Shown here: positions 1-5,324 of the stretch, piece by piece
Layout: each line of letters opens with the position of its first letter
Numbering within the stretch: position 1 is the stretch's first letter
Assembly (NCBI GenBank): GCA_002394235.1
Contig: DGTF01000054.1
Span: 1 to 5,510 of the forward strand
Direction: 5' to 3'
Source of the DNA: Eubacterium sp. UBA4343
Lineage (GTDB): Bacteria > Bacillota > Clostridia > Lachnospirales > Lachnospiraceae
Length of the DNA: 5,510 nt
Notes under the pieces: generated by a model
What the model saw: the letters and a program-made list of their open reading frames with translations, nothing else
Database searches by the model: none
Told to the model about the DNA's origin: nothing
Position numbers and translations under genes: made by a program

Positions 1-2
1 TT

Positions 3-69
3 CCGAAAATGCTGCAATCCGCAGATCTCTTTTCAATACCGAAAATGCTGTAATCCGCAGATCCCTTTT
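3..69. repeat. Two-copy tandem repeat, 36-bp period, at left edge
   Basis: A 31-base unit starting CCGAAAATGCTG occurs at 3-33 and again at 39-69, with 29 of 31 positions identical and a 5-base joint between copies. Each copy contains a short hairpin (CTGC, loop AATCC, GCAG) followed by a pyrimidine-rich CTTTT; the single C-to-T change in the stem of copy 2 keeps a G-U pair in the + strand RNA. The period equals 12 codons, so two reading frames stay open across both copies: one on + ending at TAA 79-81, one on - that reads repeats of SADCSIF / SADYSIF. Neither has a visible start or SD in this window, so I do not call a gene. More copies may lie to the left. It is not CRISPR, because the interval between copies is only 5 bases. 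Confidence 0.8.
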
Positions 70-250
70 AACTCCAGATAATATTTTGCCGTAATAATTA
101 CTCCCATCAATACCGGCAGATATAAGCAGATGATATGTCTGACAAAAAGGACAAACACGCAAATATATCTGATGTTATATCCAATATGTCTACATAAAAC
201 CGGCGTATTCTGAATTAATCATATCAAAACCCGGCCGTTTTTTGGACGGC
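70..250. other. AT-rich intergenic stretch, nothing identified
   Basis: This AT-rich stretch has frequent stops in all frames and no plausible start with an SD sequence. It contains short dispersed similarities only, such as ATATGTCT twice (134-141 and 184-191) and a 4-bp GCCG/CGGC stem around a T6 run at 234-250. The latter is too weak to be called a terminator. It separates the edge repeat from the promoter of the hydrolase gene. Confidence 0.6.
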
Positions 251-279
251 TTGACAAGCAAAAACCGCAATGCTATAAT
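251..279 (+). promoter_or_regulatory. Perfect-consensus sigma-A promoter with extended -10
   Basis: TTGACA at 251-256 and TATAAT at 274-279 are separated by exactly 17 bases, and the -10 is preceded by TGC, giving an extended -10 element (TGnTATAAT). Every core position matches the housekeeping consensus. Transcription should start near 285-287, which leaves about 185 nt of untranslated leader before the hydrolase ATG. Such a strong promoter before a potentially harmful wall hydrolase suggests that control acts after initiation, in the leader; that part is inference. Confidence 0.88.
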
Positions 280-285
280 GCCGAA

Positions 286-460
286 CTTGTAGTTGGTTTC
301 TATTTTGTAACAAATATTAACAAATATGAAATAATCTTAAATCTGATTTCAATATTATGAACGGATTTCCGTGAGCCGGAGCTGTGGCGAAAGACGAGGG
401 GGATGCGTCTGTCGGGGCCGGCCAAGCCGGGATTTTTTCCGGAGATTATCTCATTCCACA
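286..460 (+). promoter_or_regulatory. Long structured 5' leader, candidate cis-regulatory RNA
   Basis: The leader between the promoter and the SD has an AU-rich first half and a GC-rich second half. In the first half 323-332 pairs with 346-356 (10 bp, one bulged A), after a direct repeat AACAAATAT (309-317 and 319-327, spaced 10 bases). In the second half a small hairpin lies at 361-372 (ACGG/CCGT). GCCGG 375-379 can pair with CCGGC 418-422, enclosing a second stem 388-396/406-414 (eight pairs and one A-G mismatch) with a G-rich nine-base loop AGGGGGATG. CCGGC 418-422 can instead pair with GCCGG 426-430, and 427-432 can pair with 437-442, so several stems exclude each other, as in riboswitches. 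Cyclic-di-AMP (ydaO) riboswitches commonly precede wall hydrolase genes in Gram-positives, but I do not see that family's signature with certainty and leave the class unassigned. Confidence 0.55.
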
Positions 461-465
461 GGAGG
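460..465 (+). promoter_or_regulatory. SD sequence fixing the hydrolase start
   Basis: AGGAGG is followed by a five-base spacer (ATTTT) and ATG 471. This full-consensus site, together with the signal peptide that begins at that ATG, decides the start against an in-frame GTG at 384, which lies inside the structured leader. Confidence 0.9.
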
Positions 466-470
466 ATTTT

Positions 471-1442
471 ATGAAAAACAAAACGAAAACGATTGCAGTA
501 TGTGGCTGTATTTTTGCAATGACTACGGCGATGACAGCACCGGTGTACGCAGATACGAATGCGTCGGTATACAACAACCCGTATTTTGTAGAGAACTGGG
601 CGGACAAGGCGGTCGCGGATCTTACCAGTTCGAATGGTTATACACTGATTCGCAGCGGAGAGGATTCTTCCAGCGACTGTGTGGGGGTTCTTACCCCAGG
701 AGCCCTGGTAACTGTCGAGGGTGAGGAGAATGGCTGGACGAAGATCTCCTCCGGAAATATTGAAGGATACGTAAGTTCCGATCTTCTGGTAACTGGCGCG
801 GAAGCAGAGGCAGAATACCTGGAGGAAAATACGGTCTATGGTACTGTGAACATAGCAGGTACACCGGTTTATTCCGGTGAGAGCACGGGAAGCCCTGTTC
901 TCATGACGCTGGAGGACAAGGCGGGCGTGACACTGATCAGCGCAGACAACGGCTGGTTCAAGGTGAAGGTAAACGGCCAGACCGGTTACATCTCTGCCAA
1001 TGCCGTTTCCATCAATGCGGATACGCATGACGCGGTTACGCTTGCAGAATTTGAAGCGGAGACCGGAATTGTGCCGGACACCACGACGAATACCGTGGAC
1101 AGCTCCTATTCACAGGATGATATCAATCTTCTCGCTGCACTGATTCACTGCGAGGCGGGAGGGGAGAGCTATACCGGAAAGGTTGCAGTAGGAGCGGTCG
1201 TTCTTAACCGTGTTAACAGTGCCTCTTTTCCGAACACCATCTCCGGGGTTATTTACCAGAGCGGGCAGTTCACCCCGGCATCGAGCGGAGCCCTCGCAGC
1301 CACTCTTGCGTCCGGAGTCGATGCAGACTGTTATGCCGCGGCACAGGATGCGATCAACGGTGCGAATCCCGTGGGCAGCTGTCTCTACTTCCATGCGGGC
1401 GGCGGAAGCGGACTTACCATCGGAAATCAGACATTCTATTAA
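471..1442 (+). CDS. Secreted SH3-domain cell wall hydrolase (SleB/Hydrolase_2 family)
   Basis: This 323-residue protein is predicted to be exported and to cleave peptidoglycan. Residues 1-27 form a signal peptide: KNKTK basic start, hydrophobic core, and a VYA site before D28. Two bacterial SH3-like repeats follow, at about 57-107 (IRSGEDSSS, LTPGALVTV, GWTKI, EGYVSSD) and 123-182 (TPVYSGEST, GWFKV, TGYISAN); such domains usually bind the wall. After a Thr/Ser-rich linker (about 200-213) comes the catalytic domain, 216-323, with the family hallmark LIHCEAGGES, where E228 is the expected catalytic glutamate, then AVGAVVLNRV, the QF motif (QSGQFTPA) and the terminal YFHAGG / IGNQTFY. SleB enzymes are lytic transglycosylases of spore cortex germination, but clostridia also use this domain in vegetative wall turnover, and the SH3b arrangement fits that better than the SleB peptidoglycan-binding domain. 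It forms a single-gene unit with its own promoter, leader and terminator. Confidence 0.9.
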   Translation: MKNKTKTIAVCGCIFAMTTAMTAPVYADTNASVYNNPYFVENWADKAVADLTSSNGYTLIRSGEDSSSDCVGVLTPGALVTVEGEENGWTKISSGNIEGYVSSDLLVTGAEAEAEYLEENTVYGTVNIAGTPVYSGESTGSPVLMTLEDKAGVTLISADNGWFKVKVNGQTGYISANAVSINADTHDAVTLAEFEAETGIVPDTTTNTVDSSYSQDDINLLAALIHCEAGGESYTGKVAVGAVVLNRVNSASFPNTISGVIYQSGQFTPASSGALAATLASGVDADCYAAAQDAINGANPVGSCLYFHAGGGSGLTIGNQTFY

Positions 1443-1493
1443 TCACATAACAATTTTCCAAATTAACCAATCAGATATAAGGACAGAAGGACC

Positions 1494-1532
1494 AGAAGGA
1501 GGCTGCACAGTCAGCCTCTTTCTTGTTTTTTT
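1494..1532 (+). terminator. Intrinsic terminator after the hydrolase gene
   Basis: The stem 1494-1505 / 1512-1523 has 12 pairs including one G-U, with a core GAGGCTG/CAGCCTC and the six-base loop CACAGT, and is followed by a T7 run at 1526-1532. It lies 51 bases after the hydrolase stop and isolates that gene from argF. Confidence 0.9.
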
Positions 1533-1551
1533 AATGGATATGAGTTAAAAT
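1524..1551 (+). promoter_or_regulatory. Weak candidate promoter for argF
   Basis: TTGTTT at 1524-1529 and TAAAAT at 1546-1551 have a 16-base spacer. The -35 overlaps the T-tract of the preceding terminator. Because that terminator should end upstream transcription, argF needs a promoter in 1530-1600, and this is the best pair I can see, but matches are partial. I see no convincing ArgR box palindrome and no T-box-like leader. Confidence 0.3.
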
Positions 1552-1615
1552 CAAACCATATGACTCGGAAGTAGAGCCGAAACCGCACAGCATCTATCCG
1601 GAGGAGGAAAATGAG

Positions 1616-2620
1616 ATGAATTTAAAGGGACGTAATTTTCTGACACTTAAAGATTTCACACCTGAGGAAATCACCTATTTACTTGACCTCTCGGCGAAAT
1701 ATAAAGAGAAGAAGAAAAAAGGAATTCAGGTAGATTCTCTTCGCGGAAAGAATGTTGCGCTTATTTTTGAAAAGACGAGTACACGAACCCGTTGTTCCTT
1801 CGAGGTGGCCGCGCATGACCTCGGAATGGGCAGTACCTATCTGGATCCGTCTGGATCGCAGATCGGTAAGAAGGAAAGCATCGCTGATACCGCGCGCGTG
1901 CTCGGACGAATGTTCGAAGGTATTGAATACCGGGGTTTTGGTCAGAATATCGTAGAGGAGCTTGCAAAATATGCCGGGGTTCCTGTCTGGAATGGACTGA
2001 CAAATGAATATCATCCGACACAGATGCTCGCGGATATGTTGACGATCCGTGAACATTTCGGAAAACTGAAAGGGCTGAAGCTGGTCTATCTTGGTGACGC
2101 GCGCTACAACATGGGCAATTCTTATATGGTAGTCTGCGCGAAGCTCGGACTAAAGTATGTTGCATGTGCGCCGGAGAAGTATTTCCCGGATGCCGCGCTG
2201 GTGTCCCAGTGTGAAGAGTGGGCAGAGGAAAGCGGCGGTTCCATTACGCTGACGGAAAATGTCAGTGTAGGCGTACGGGACGCGGATATTGTTTGCACCG
2301 ATGTATGGGTATCTATGGGAGAACCGGACGCTGTCTGGGAAGAAAGAATCCGGGATCTGACTCCTTATAAAGTTACAAAGGAAGTAATGCAGACAGCCGG
2401 ACCGGATGCGATTTTCCTGCATTGTCTTCCGTCCTTCCATGATCTCGGCACAAAAATCGGGAAGCAGATTCATGATAAATATGGTCTGAATGACATGGAA
2501 GTTACCGATGAGGTTTTTGAATCGGATCAGTCTCTTGTATTTGACGAGGCGGAGAACAGAATGCACACGATTAAAGCAGTCATGGCTGCAACTCTCGGCG
2601 CGGACCGCGGACTGCTCTGA
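1616..2620 (+). CDS. argF: Ornithine carbamoyltransferase
   Basis: This enzyme joins carbamoyl phosphate and ornithine to give citrulline and phosphate in the cytoplasm, a step of arginine synthesis, or of the reverse arginine deiminase route in catabolic versions. The 334-residue length is normal. Carbamoyl phosphate site: STRTR at 55-59 and HPTQ at 133-136. The domain-linking part reads [19 protein letters not shown] (80-98). Ornithine site: N165 in [11 protein letters not shown]229 and S233-M234-G235 in DVWVSMGE. The catalytic HCLP lies at 269-272, with C270. DARYN differs from the DARNN of enterobacterial enzymes, but the second Asn, the ornithine ligand, is kept. The SD GGAGGAGG (1600-1607) lies eight bases before ATG 1616. 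An ATG at 1611 opens a two-codon frame (ATG AGA TGA) that overlaps this start. The sequence is of the E. coli ArgF/ArcB class, so anabolic and catabolic roles cannot be separated here; no arcA or arcC is visible. No terminator separates it from the ligase gene. Confidence 0.95.
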   Translation: MNLKGRNFLTLKDFTPEEITYLLDLSAKYKEKKKKGIQVDSLRGKNVALIFEKTSTRTRCSFEVAAHDLGMGSTYLDPSGSQIGKKESIADTARVLGRMFEGIEYRGFGQNIVEELAKYAGVPVWNGLTNEYHPTQMLADMLTIREHFGKLKGLKLVYLGDARYNMGNSYMVVCAKLGLKYVACAPEKYFPDAALVSQCEEWAEESGGSITLTENVSVGVRDADIVCTDVWVSMGEPDAVWEERIRDLTPYKVTKEVMQTAGPDAIFLHCLPSFHDLGTKIGKQIHDKYGLNDMEVTDEVFESDQSLVFDEAENRMHTIKAVMAATLGADRGLL

Positions 2621-2699
2621 CTTGGAAACGTAACGTACAGAAGTGGCAGCAGTAACAGTCAGATGTATGACAACTGAAGAAAAAACAGAGGTGCGGATC

Positions 2700-3506
2700 T
2701 TGGAGGAAGAAATAAACAGTCATCTGAGTGCAGACCGGATACAAAGCATGCTACGCACGGACCGCTGGATCATTCACTATATGGAATCTGTAGATTCTAC
2801 CAATAACTGGGCCAGACAGGAGGCGGAAGGAGGTGCTCCCGGCGGGAGCGTGTACCTTGCGGATACGCAGACGGCAGGTAAGGGAAGCCGCGGCAGATCA
2901 TGGGGATCTCCTGAGGGCACTTCCATATCAATGAGCCTCGTTCTGCGTCCGGAAATTGAAATGAGTAGGATTTCGATGATCACTCTTGTAATGGGGCTCG
3001 GAGCGGCGGACGGAATCCGCGATGTGACCGGAATTGATACCGGGATCAAATGGCCGAACGATGTCGTGTGCAGAGGAAAGAAGCTCTGCGGCATTCTCAC
3101 GGAAATGGGACCAAACGGGGATTATCTGGTTCCCGGAATCGGCATAAATGTGAACATGGACCGTTTTTCACAGGATCTGAGAGATAAAGCGACTTCCGTA
3201 TTCCTCGAGACGGGGAGAAAATGTGACCGCGATCGCATCGCGGCCGGGATACTGGAATCATTTGGCAGATATTACGATGTTTTTCTTGAGACCGGTGATC
3301 TGACAGGCCTGATGGACCGTTACCAGGCGATCCTTGCAAACCGGGGCAGGAAGGTCAGGGTCATGAATCAGAGCAATCCGTACAGCGGCACCGCATTGGG
3401 AATCGACCGGTTTGGTGAACTGTTGGTGAAGAGAGAAGATACCGGAACGACAGAGAAGGTTTTTGCCGGCGAGGTATCGGTTCGTGGAATTTACGGTTAT
3501 GTCTGA
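2700..3506 (+). CDS. birA: Biotin-protein ligase, short form without HTH domain
   Basis: This ligase activates biotin with ATP to biotinyl-AMP and transfers it to a lysine of carrier proteins such as the acetyl-CoA carboxylase subunit AccB. With the TTG start chosen here it has 268 residues: SVDSTNNWA at 30-38, the biotinyl-AMP loop GKGSRGRSW at 60-68, KWPND at 117-121, GKKLCGIL at 126-133 (the lysine here contacts biotin/ATP), GIGINVN at 146-152, and the C-terminal SH3-like domain ending in AGEVSVRG (256-263). The N-terminal helix-turn-helix of repressor-type BirA is absent, so it is probably only an enzyme. Start choice: TTG 2700 has the SD AGAGGTG at 2687-2693 with a six-base spacer, while in-frame ATG 2667 and GTG 2643 have no recognisable SD; those would add 11 or 19 residues. 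The function is clear and the start is uncertain. It lies 79 bases after argF, with no terminator between. Confidence 0.9.
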   Translation: MEEEINSHLSADRIQSMLRTDRWIIHYMESVDSTNNWARQEAEGGAPGGSVYLADTQTAGKGSRGRSWGSPEGTSISMSLVLRPEIEMSRISMITLVMGLGAADGIRDVTGIDTGIKWPNDVVCRGKKLCGILTEMGPNGDYLVPGIGINVNMDRFSQDLRDKATSVFLETGRKCDRDRIAAGILESFGRYYDVFLETGDLTGLMDRYQAILANRGRKVRVMNQSNPYSGTALGIDRFGELLVKREDTGTTEKVFAGEVSVRGIYGYV

Positions 3507-3581
3507 GGACTGGCACATGAAGTCTGTAGAAAAGCGGACAGAGAATGGCAACTATCAGGTTCGGGATAACGGACACCAGAT

Positions 3582-3613
3582 GAATGGATGGATAAGATAG
3601 AATCCATCCATTC
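3582..3613. repeat. Perfect 12-bp inverted repeat after birA
   Basis: GAATGGATGGAT at 3582-3593 is the exact reverse complement of 3602-3613, around the eight-base loop AAGATAGA. As RNA it is a stable hairpin 75 bases after the birA stop. No T-tract follows on either strand, so it is not a standard intrinsic terminator. It could be a 3' stabilising or processing hairpin of the birA mRNA, or a protein-binding site. Confidence 0.85.
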
Positions 3614-3622
3614 GAAACAGCC

Positions 3623-3650
3623 GGTACAGAACATATGGTACAGAACATAT
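3623..3650. repeat. Perfect tandem duplication of 14 bp
   Basis: GGTACAGAACATAT occurs twice with no gap, at 3623-3636 and 3637-3650. It lies directly upstream of the candidate promoter and ten bases after the 12-bp inverted repeat. It may be a slippage product or paired operator half-sites. Confidence 0.9.
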
Positions 3651-3652
3651 AA

Positions 3653-3679
3653 TTGAGAGCAGAAATCAGAGGATATAAT
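3653..3679 (+). promoter_or_regulatory. Candidate promoter for the small protein and dusB
   Basis: TATAAT at 3674-3679 is a perfect -10. The best -35 is TTGAGA at 3653-3658, with a 15-base spacer that is shorter than the ideal 17. The predicted start near 3686 would leave a leader of about 50 nt before ATG 3739. Its placement right after the tandem repeat supports a regulated promoter, though read-through from birA cannot be excluded. Confidence 0.45.
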
Positions 3680-3715
3680 CCGATAAAAAGATCCGGTCAC
3701 ACCGGTCAAATCGGA
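3679..3715. repeat. Nested palindrome at the predicted transcription start
   Basis: The outer arms TCCGAT (3679-3684) and ATCGGA (3710-3715) enclose inner arms CCGGT (3693-3697) and ACCGG (3701-3705) around CAC. The inner part is also a direct repeat, CCGGTCA at 3693-3699 and 3702-3708. Lying across the end of the -10 and the start site, it fits an operator or a 5' mRNA hairpin. No T-run follows, so it is not a terminator. Confidence 0.6.
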
Positions 3716-3738
3716 ATAATTTCATAACAAAACAGAGA

Positions 3739-4077
3739 ATGAACGATAAAGATAAGAACAAGAATATTGTGCTCTGCGGAGCAAATTATTACGATAAGAA
3801 ATACTATTTTAATGACAGTTTTTCCATTCTTCCCCAGAAGATCCGTGACGAACTGCAGATCACTTGTGTCACCTTTACTGAACAGTGTGGAGGAATTATC
3901 GTCCTGGAGTTTGATCCGGAGGGCAATCTTGAAATTCGCACTGAGGCGGAGCCGGCTGATGCTATGTATGATGACATAGGGGCAGGTCTTGCAGTGAAGA
4001 AGCTTCGCGAGGAGAAACAGGAGCTCTTTGAATCTATGGAACTGTTTTATAAAATATTTGCGGGCGGTGGTAACTGA
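3739..4077 (+). CDS. Small conserved protein, DUF6145-like, function unknown
   Basis: This is a 112-residue soluble protein with no signal peptide or membrane segment. After a charged Asn/Lys/Asp start it reads NIVLCGANYYDKKYYFN (9-25), then LPQKIRDELQ (31-40), a hydrophobic strand-like CVTFTEQCGGIIVLEF (43-58), an acidic middle, and a C-terminal helix rich in Lys and Glu (about 86-107). I recognise the pattern (VLCGAN, KYYFN, LP..I.DEL, Y.D.G) from a family found in Lachnospiraceae between birA and dusB, which I believe is DUF6145; the family name is from memory. No biochemical role is known to me. The one-base overlap of its TGA with the dusB ATG suggests coupled translation and perhaps a role linked to dusB, or only tight packing. 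The SD is poor (AACAGAGA just before ATG 3739), which may mean low expression or dependence on the 5' structure. Confidence 0.85.
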   Translation: MNDKDKNKNIVLCGANYYDKKYYFNDSFSILPQKIRDELQITCVTFTEQCGGIIVLEFDPEGNLEIRTEAEPADAMYDDIGAGLAVKKLREEKQELFESMELFYKIFAGGGN

Positions 4078-5048
4078 TGAAGATTCGGCCATTGAAAATC
4101 GGCAATGTCATAATTGATCATCCCGTAATACTTGGACCGATGGCAGGTGTCACAGACCTGCCATTTCGTGTTTTATGTCATGAACAGGGAGCAGGCCTTG
4201 TCTGCACGGAAATGGTGAGCGCAAAGGCTATACTATATAAAAACCGGAATACCCAGGCGCTGATGAGAACGGATCCAACGGAGCATCCTGTCTCGCTCCA
4301 GCTTTTTGGAAGTGATCCGGACTCTGTGTCAGAGGCGGCAGCAATGATTGAGGATCTTCCTTTTGAAATCCTGGATTTTAATATGGGCTGTCCGGTACCG
4401 AAGGTCGTTAACAATATGGAAGGCTCCGCGCTGATGAAGGATCCGATGCGTGGAGCGGCAATTATATCCGCTGTTGTGAGGAAAATCCGGAAACCCGTAA
4501 CCGTAAAGATCCGAAAGGGATTTAATCTGGACTCGGTGAATGCGGTAGAGGTGGCGAAACGGATGGAGGATGCCGGCGTTTCCGCAATTGCGGTACATGG
4601 AAGAACACGGGAACAGTATTATTCCGGGGAGGCGGACTGGGAGATCATTCGCCAGGTAAAGAATGCGGTTTCGATCCCTGTAATTGGAAACGGTGATGTG
4701 GATTCTCCCCGCAAGGCAGAAAAAATGATGCGGGAGACCGGCGTGGATGGCGTTATGATCGCGAGGGCTGCCCGGGGAAATCCGTGGATTTTTCATCAGG
4801 TTATTCATTATTTGGAGACGGGTGAGATTATTTCAAAGGCAGCGCCGAAAGAAGTATATGACATAATTCTTCGCCAGATGGATCTGATGGTTCAATATAA
4901 AGGGGAATACACTGGCATCCGGGAAATGCGGAAGCATATTTCCTGGTACACGGCAGGATTCCCGAACTCTGCATTCCTTCGCAGGCGGATTAACGAAGTG
5001 GATACGGGTGACGAGATACGAGAGCTGCTGAGGGAAACGCTTATATAG
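4077..5048 (+). CDS. dusB: tRNA-dihydrouridine synthase (DusB/NifR3 family)
   Basis: This FMN enzyme reduces selected D-loop uridines of tRNA to dihydrouridine with NADPH. It has 323 residues, the usual length. TIM-barrel motifs in order: GPMAGVTDLPFR (20-31, FMN phosphate side; the first residue is Gly where Ala is common), EMVSAKA (45-51), QLFGSDPD (75-82), DFNMGCPVPKVV (100-111) with the catalytic C105, EGSALMKDP (115-123), KIRKGF (144-149), AVHGRTREQYYSG (172-184), IGNGDVDSP (203-211) and MIARAARGNPWIF (227-239). The C-terminal helical domain includes REMRKHISWYTAG (282-294). ATG 4077 overlaps the preceding stop as TGATG, and GGTGG (4066-4070) inside the upstream gene serves as SD, so translation is probably coupled. 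Which uridines it modifies cannot be told from the sequence. In many Firmicutes dusB is followed by greA or lysS; here an rRNA operon start follows instead. Confidence 0.96.
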   Translation: MKIRPLKIGNVIIDHPVILGPMAGVTDLPFRVLCHEQGAGLVCTEMVSAKAILYKNRNTQALMRTDPTEHPVSLQLFGSDPDSVSEAAAMIEDLPFEILDFNMGCPVPKVVNNMEGSALMKDPMRGAAIISAVVRKIRKPVTVKIRKGFNLDSVNAVEVAKRMEDAGVSAIAVHGRTREQYYSGEADWEIIRQVKNAVSIPVIGNGDVDSPRKAEKMMRETGVDGVMIARAARGNPWIFHQVIHYLETGEIISKAAPKEVYDIILRQMDLMVQYKGEYTGIREMRKHISWYTAGFPNSAFLRRRINEVDTGDEIRELLRETLI

Positions 5049-5074
5049 CGACATCCATGACGCACTTAATTTCG

Positions 5075-5104
5075 AAAGCGACCGTTTTCCGAAAACTGCT
5101 TTTT
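5075..5104 (+). terminator. Imperfect terminator-like hairpin after dusB
   Basis: The upper stem GTTTT (5084-5088) / AAAAC (5092-5096) has a CCG loop. The lower stem AAAGC (5075-5079) / GCTTT (5098-5102) is offset by an asymmetric internal loop, and a T5 run ends at 5104. It lies 26 bases after the dusB stop. The stem is AT-rich and interrupted, so efficiency may be low, but it is the only terminator candidate before the strong promoter downstream. Confidence 0.4.
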
Positions 5105-5235
5105 CTAAAAGTAACCATTGACACGCACGCGTTATACAGTTTGAGACGCCTGCTTGCGGGGTATGGCGGTTTGCTGCATTAGGAATTCCGTATTTGCATG
5201 ATGCTCTTATAAAAGTTACTATATATTGGGCTAAA
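5105..5235. other. Intergenic stretch between dusB and the rRNA promoter
   Basis: There is no gene here. TTGACA at 5118-5123 looks like a -35, but the only TATA-like hexamer nearby (TATACA, 5133-5138) is nine bases away, too close for a promoter. A GC-richer patch at 5145-5177 has only short competing stems. TATATT at 5222-5227 has no matching -35. Confidence 0.5.
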
Positions 5236-5247
5236 TTCTGGGTAAAA

Positions 5248-5318
5248 ACACAAGTTTTTAAAAAAAGAGAAAAAATTTAAAAAGGCTGTTGACTTTTCCC
5301 TGGAACCCGTGGTATTCT
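5248..5318 (+). promoter_or_regulatory. Strong rRNA-type promoter with UP-like element
   Basis: TTGACT (5289-5294) and TATTCT (5313-5318) have an 18-base spacer. Immediately upstream, about 5254-5283 is almost only A and T, in phased A- and T-tracts, which is what an UP element bound by the RNA polymerase alpha subunit looks like. Start of transcription is expected near 5324-5325. A UP-like tract and a long leader with boxA-like sites but no following start codon fit an rRNA (or tRNA) operon better than a protein gene. Confidence 0.75.
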
Positions 5319-5324
5319 AAGTGA

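Noticed and set aside
3..69. CRISPR-like repeat array
   Set aside because: The copies are separated by only 5 bases, so there are no spacers, and no cas gene is present.
384..470. In-frame GTG start at 384 extending the hydrolase by 29 residues
   Set aside because: It falls inside the structured leader, has no SD, and would bury the signal peptide. ATG 471 has a full AGGAGG and starts a typical signal sequence.
300..1028. Long open frame on the - strand opposite the leader and hydrolase
   Set aside because: It is antisense to a well-supported gene, has a Cys/Arg/His-rich composition with no recognisable domain, and lacks an SD.
1530..1600. ArgR operator or T-box before argF
   Set aside because: No TGAATA-type palindrome and no T-box signature could be found; the only stem (TCGG/CCGA, 1565-1580) is weak.
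3582..3613. Intrinsic terminator of birA
   Set aside because: The hairpin is perfect, but there is no T-tract after it on either strand.
3628..3650. LexA/SOS box in the tandem repeat
   Set aside because: GAACATATGGTA resembles GAACnnnnGTTC, but the right half-site has two mismatches, and the second copy (GAACATATAATT) has no right half.
5118..5138. Promoter from TTGACA 5118 with TATACA 5133
   Set aside because: The spacer is nine bases, too short for sigma-A.
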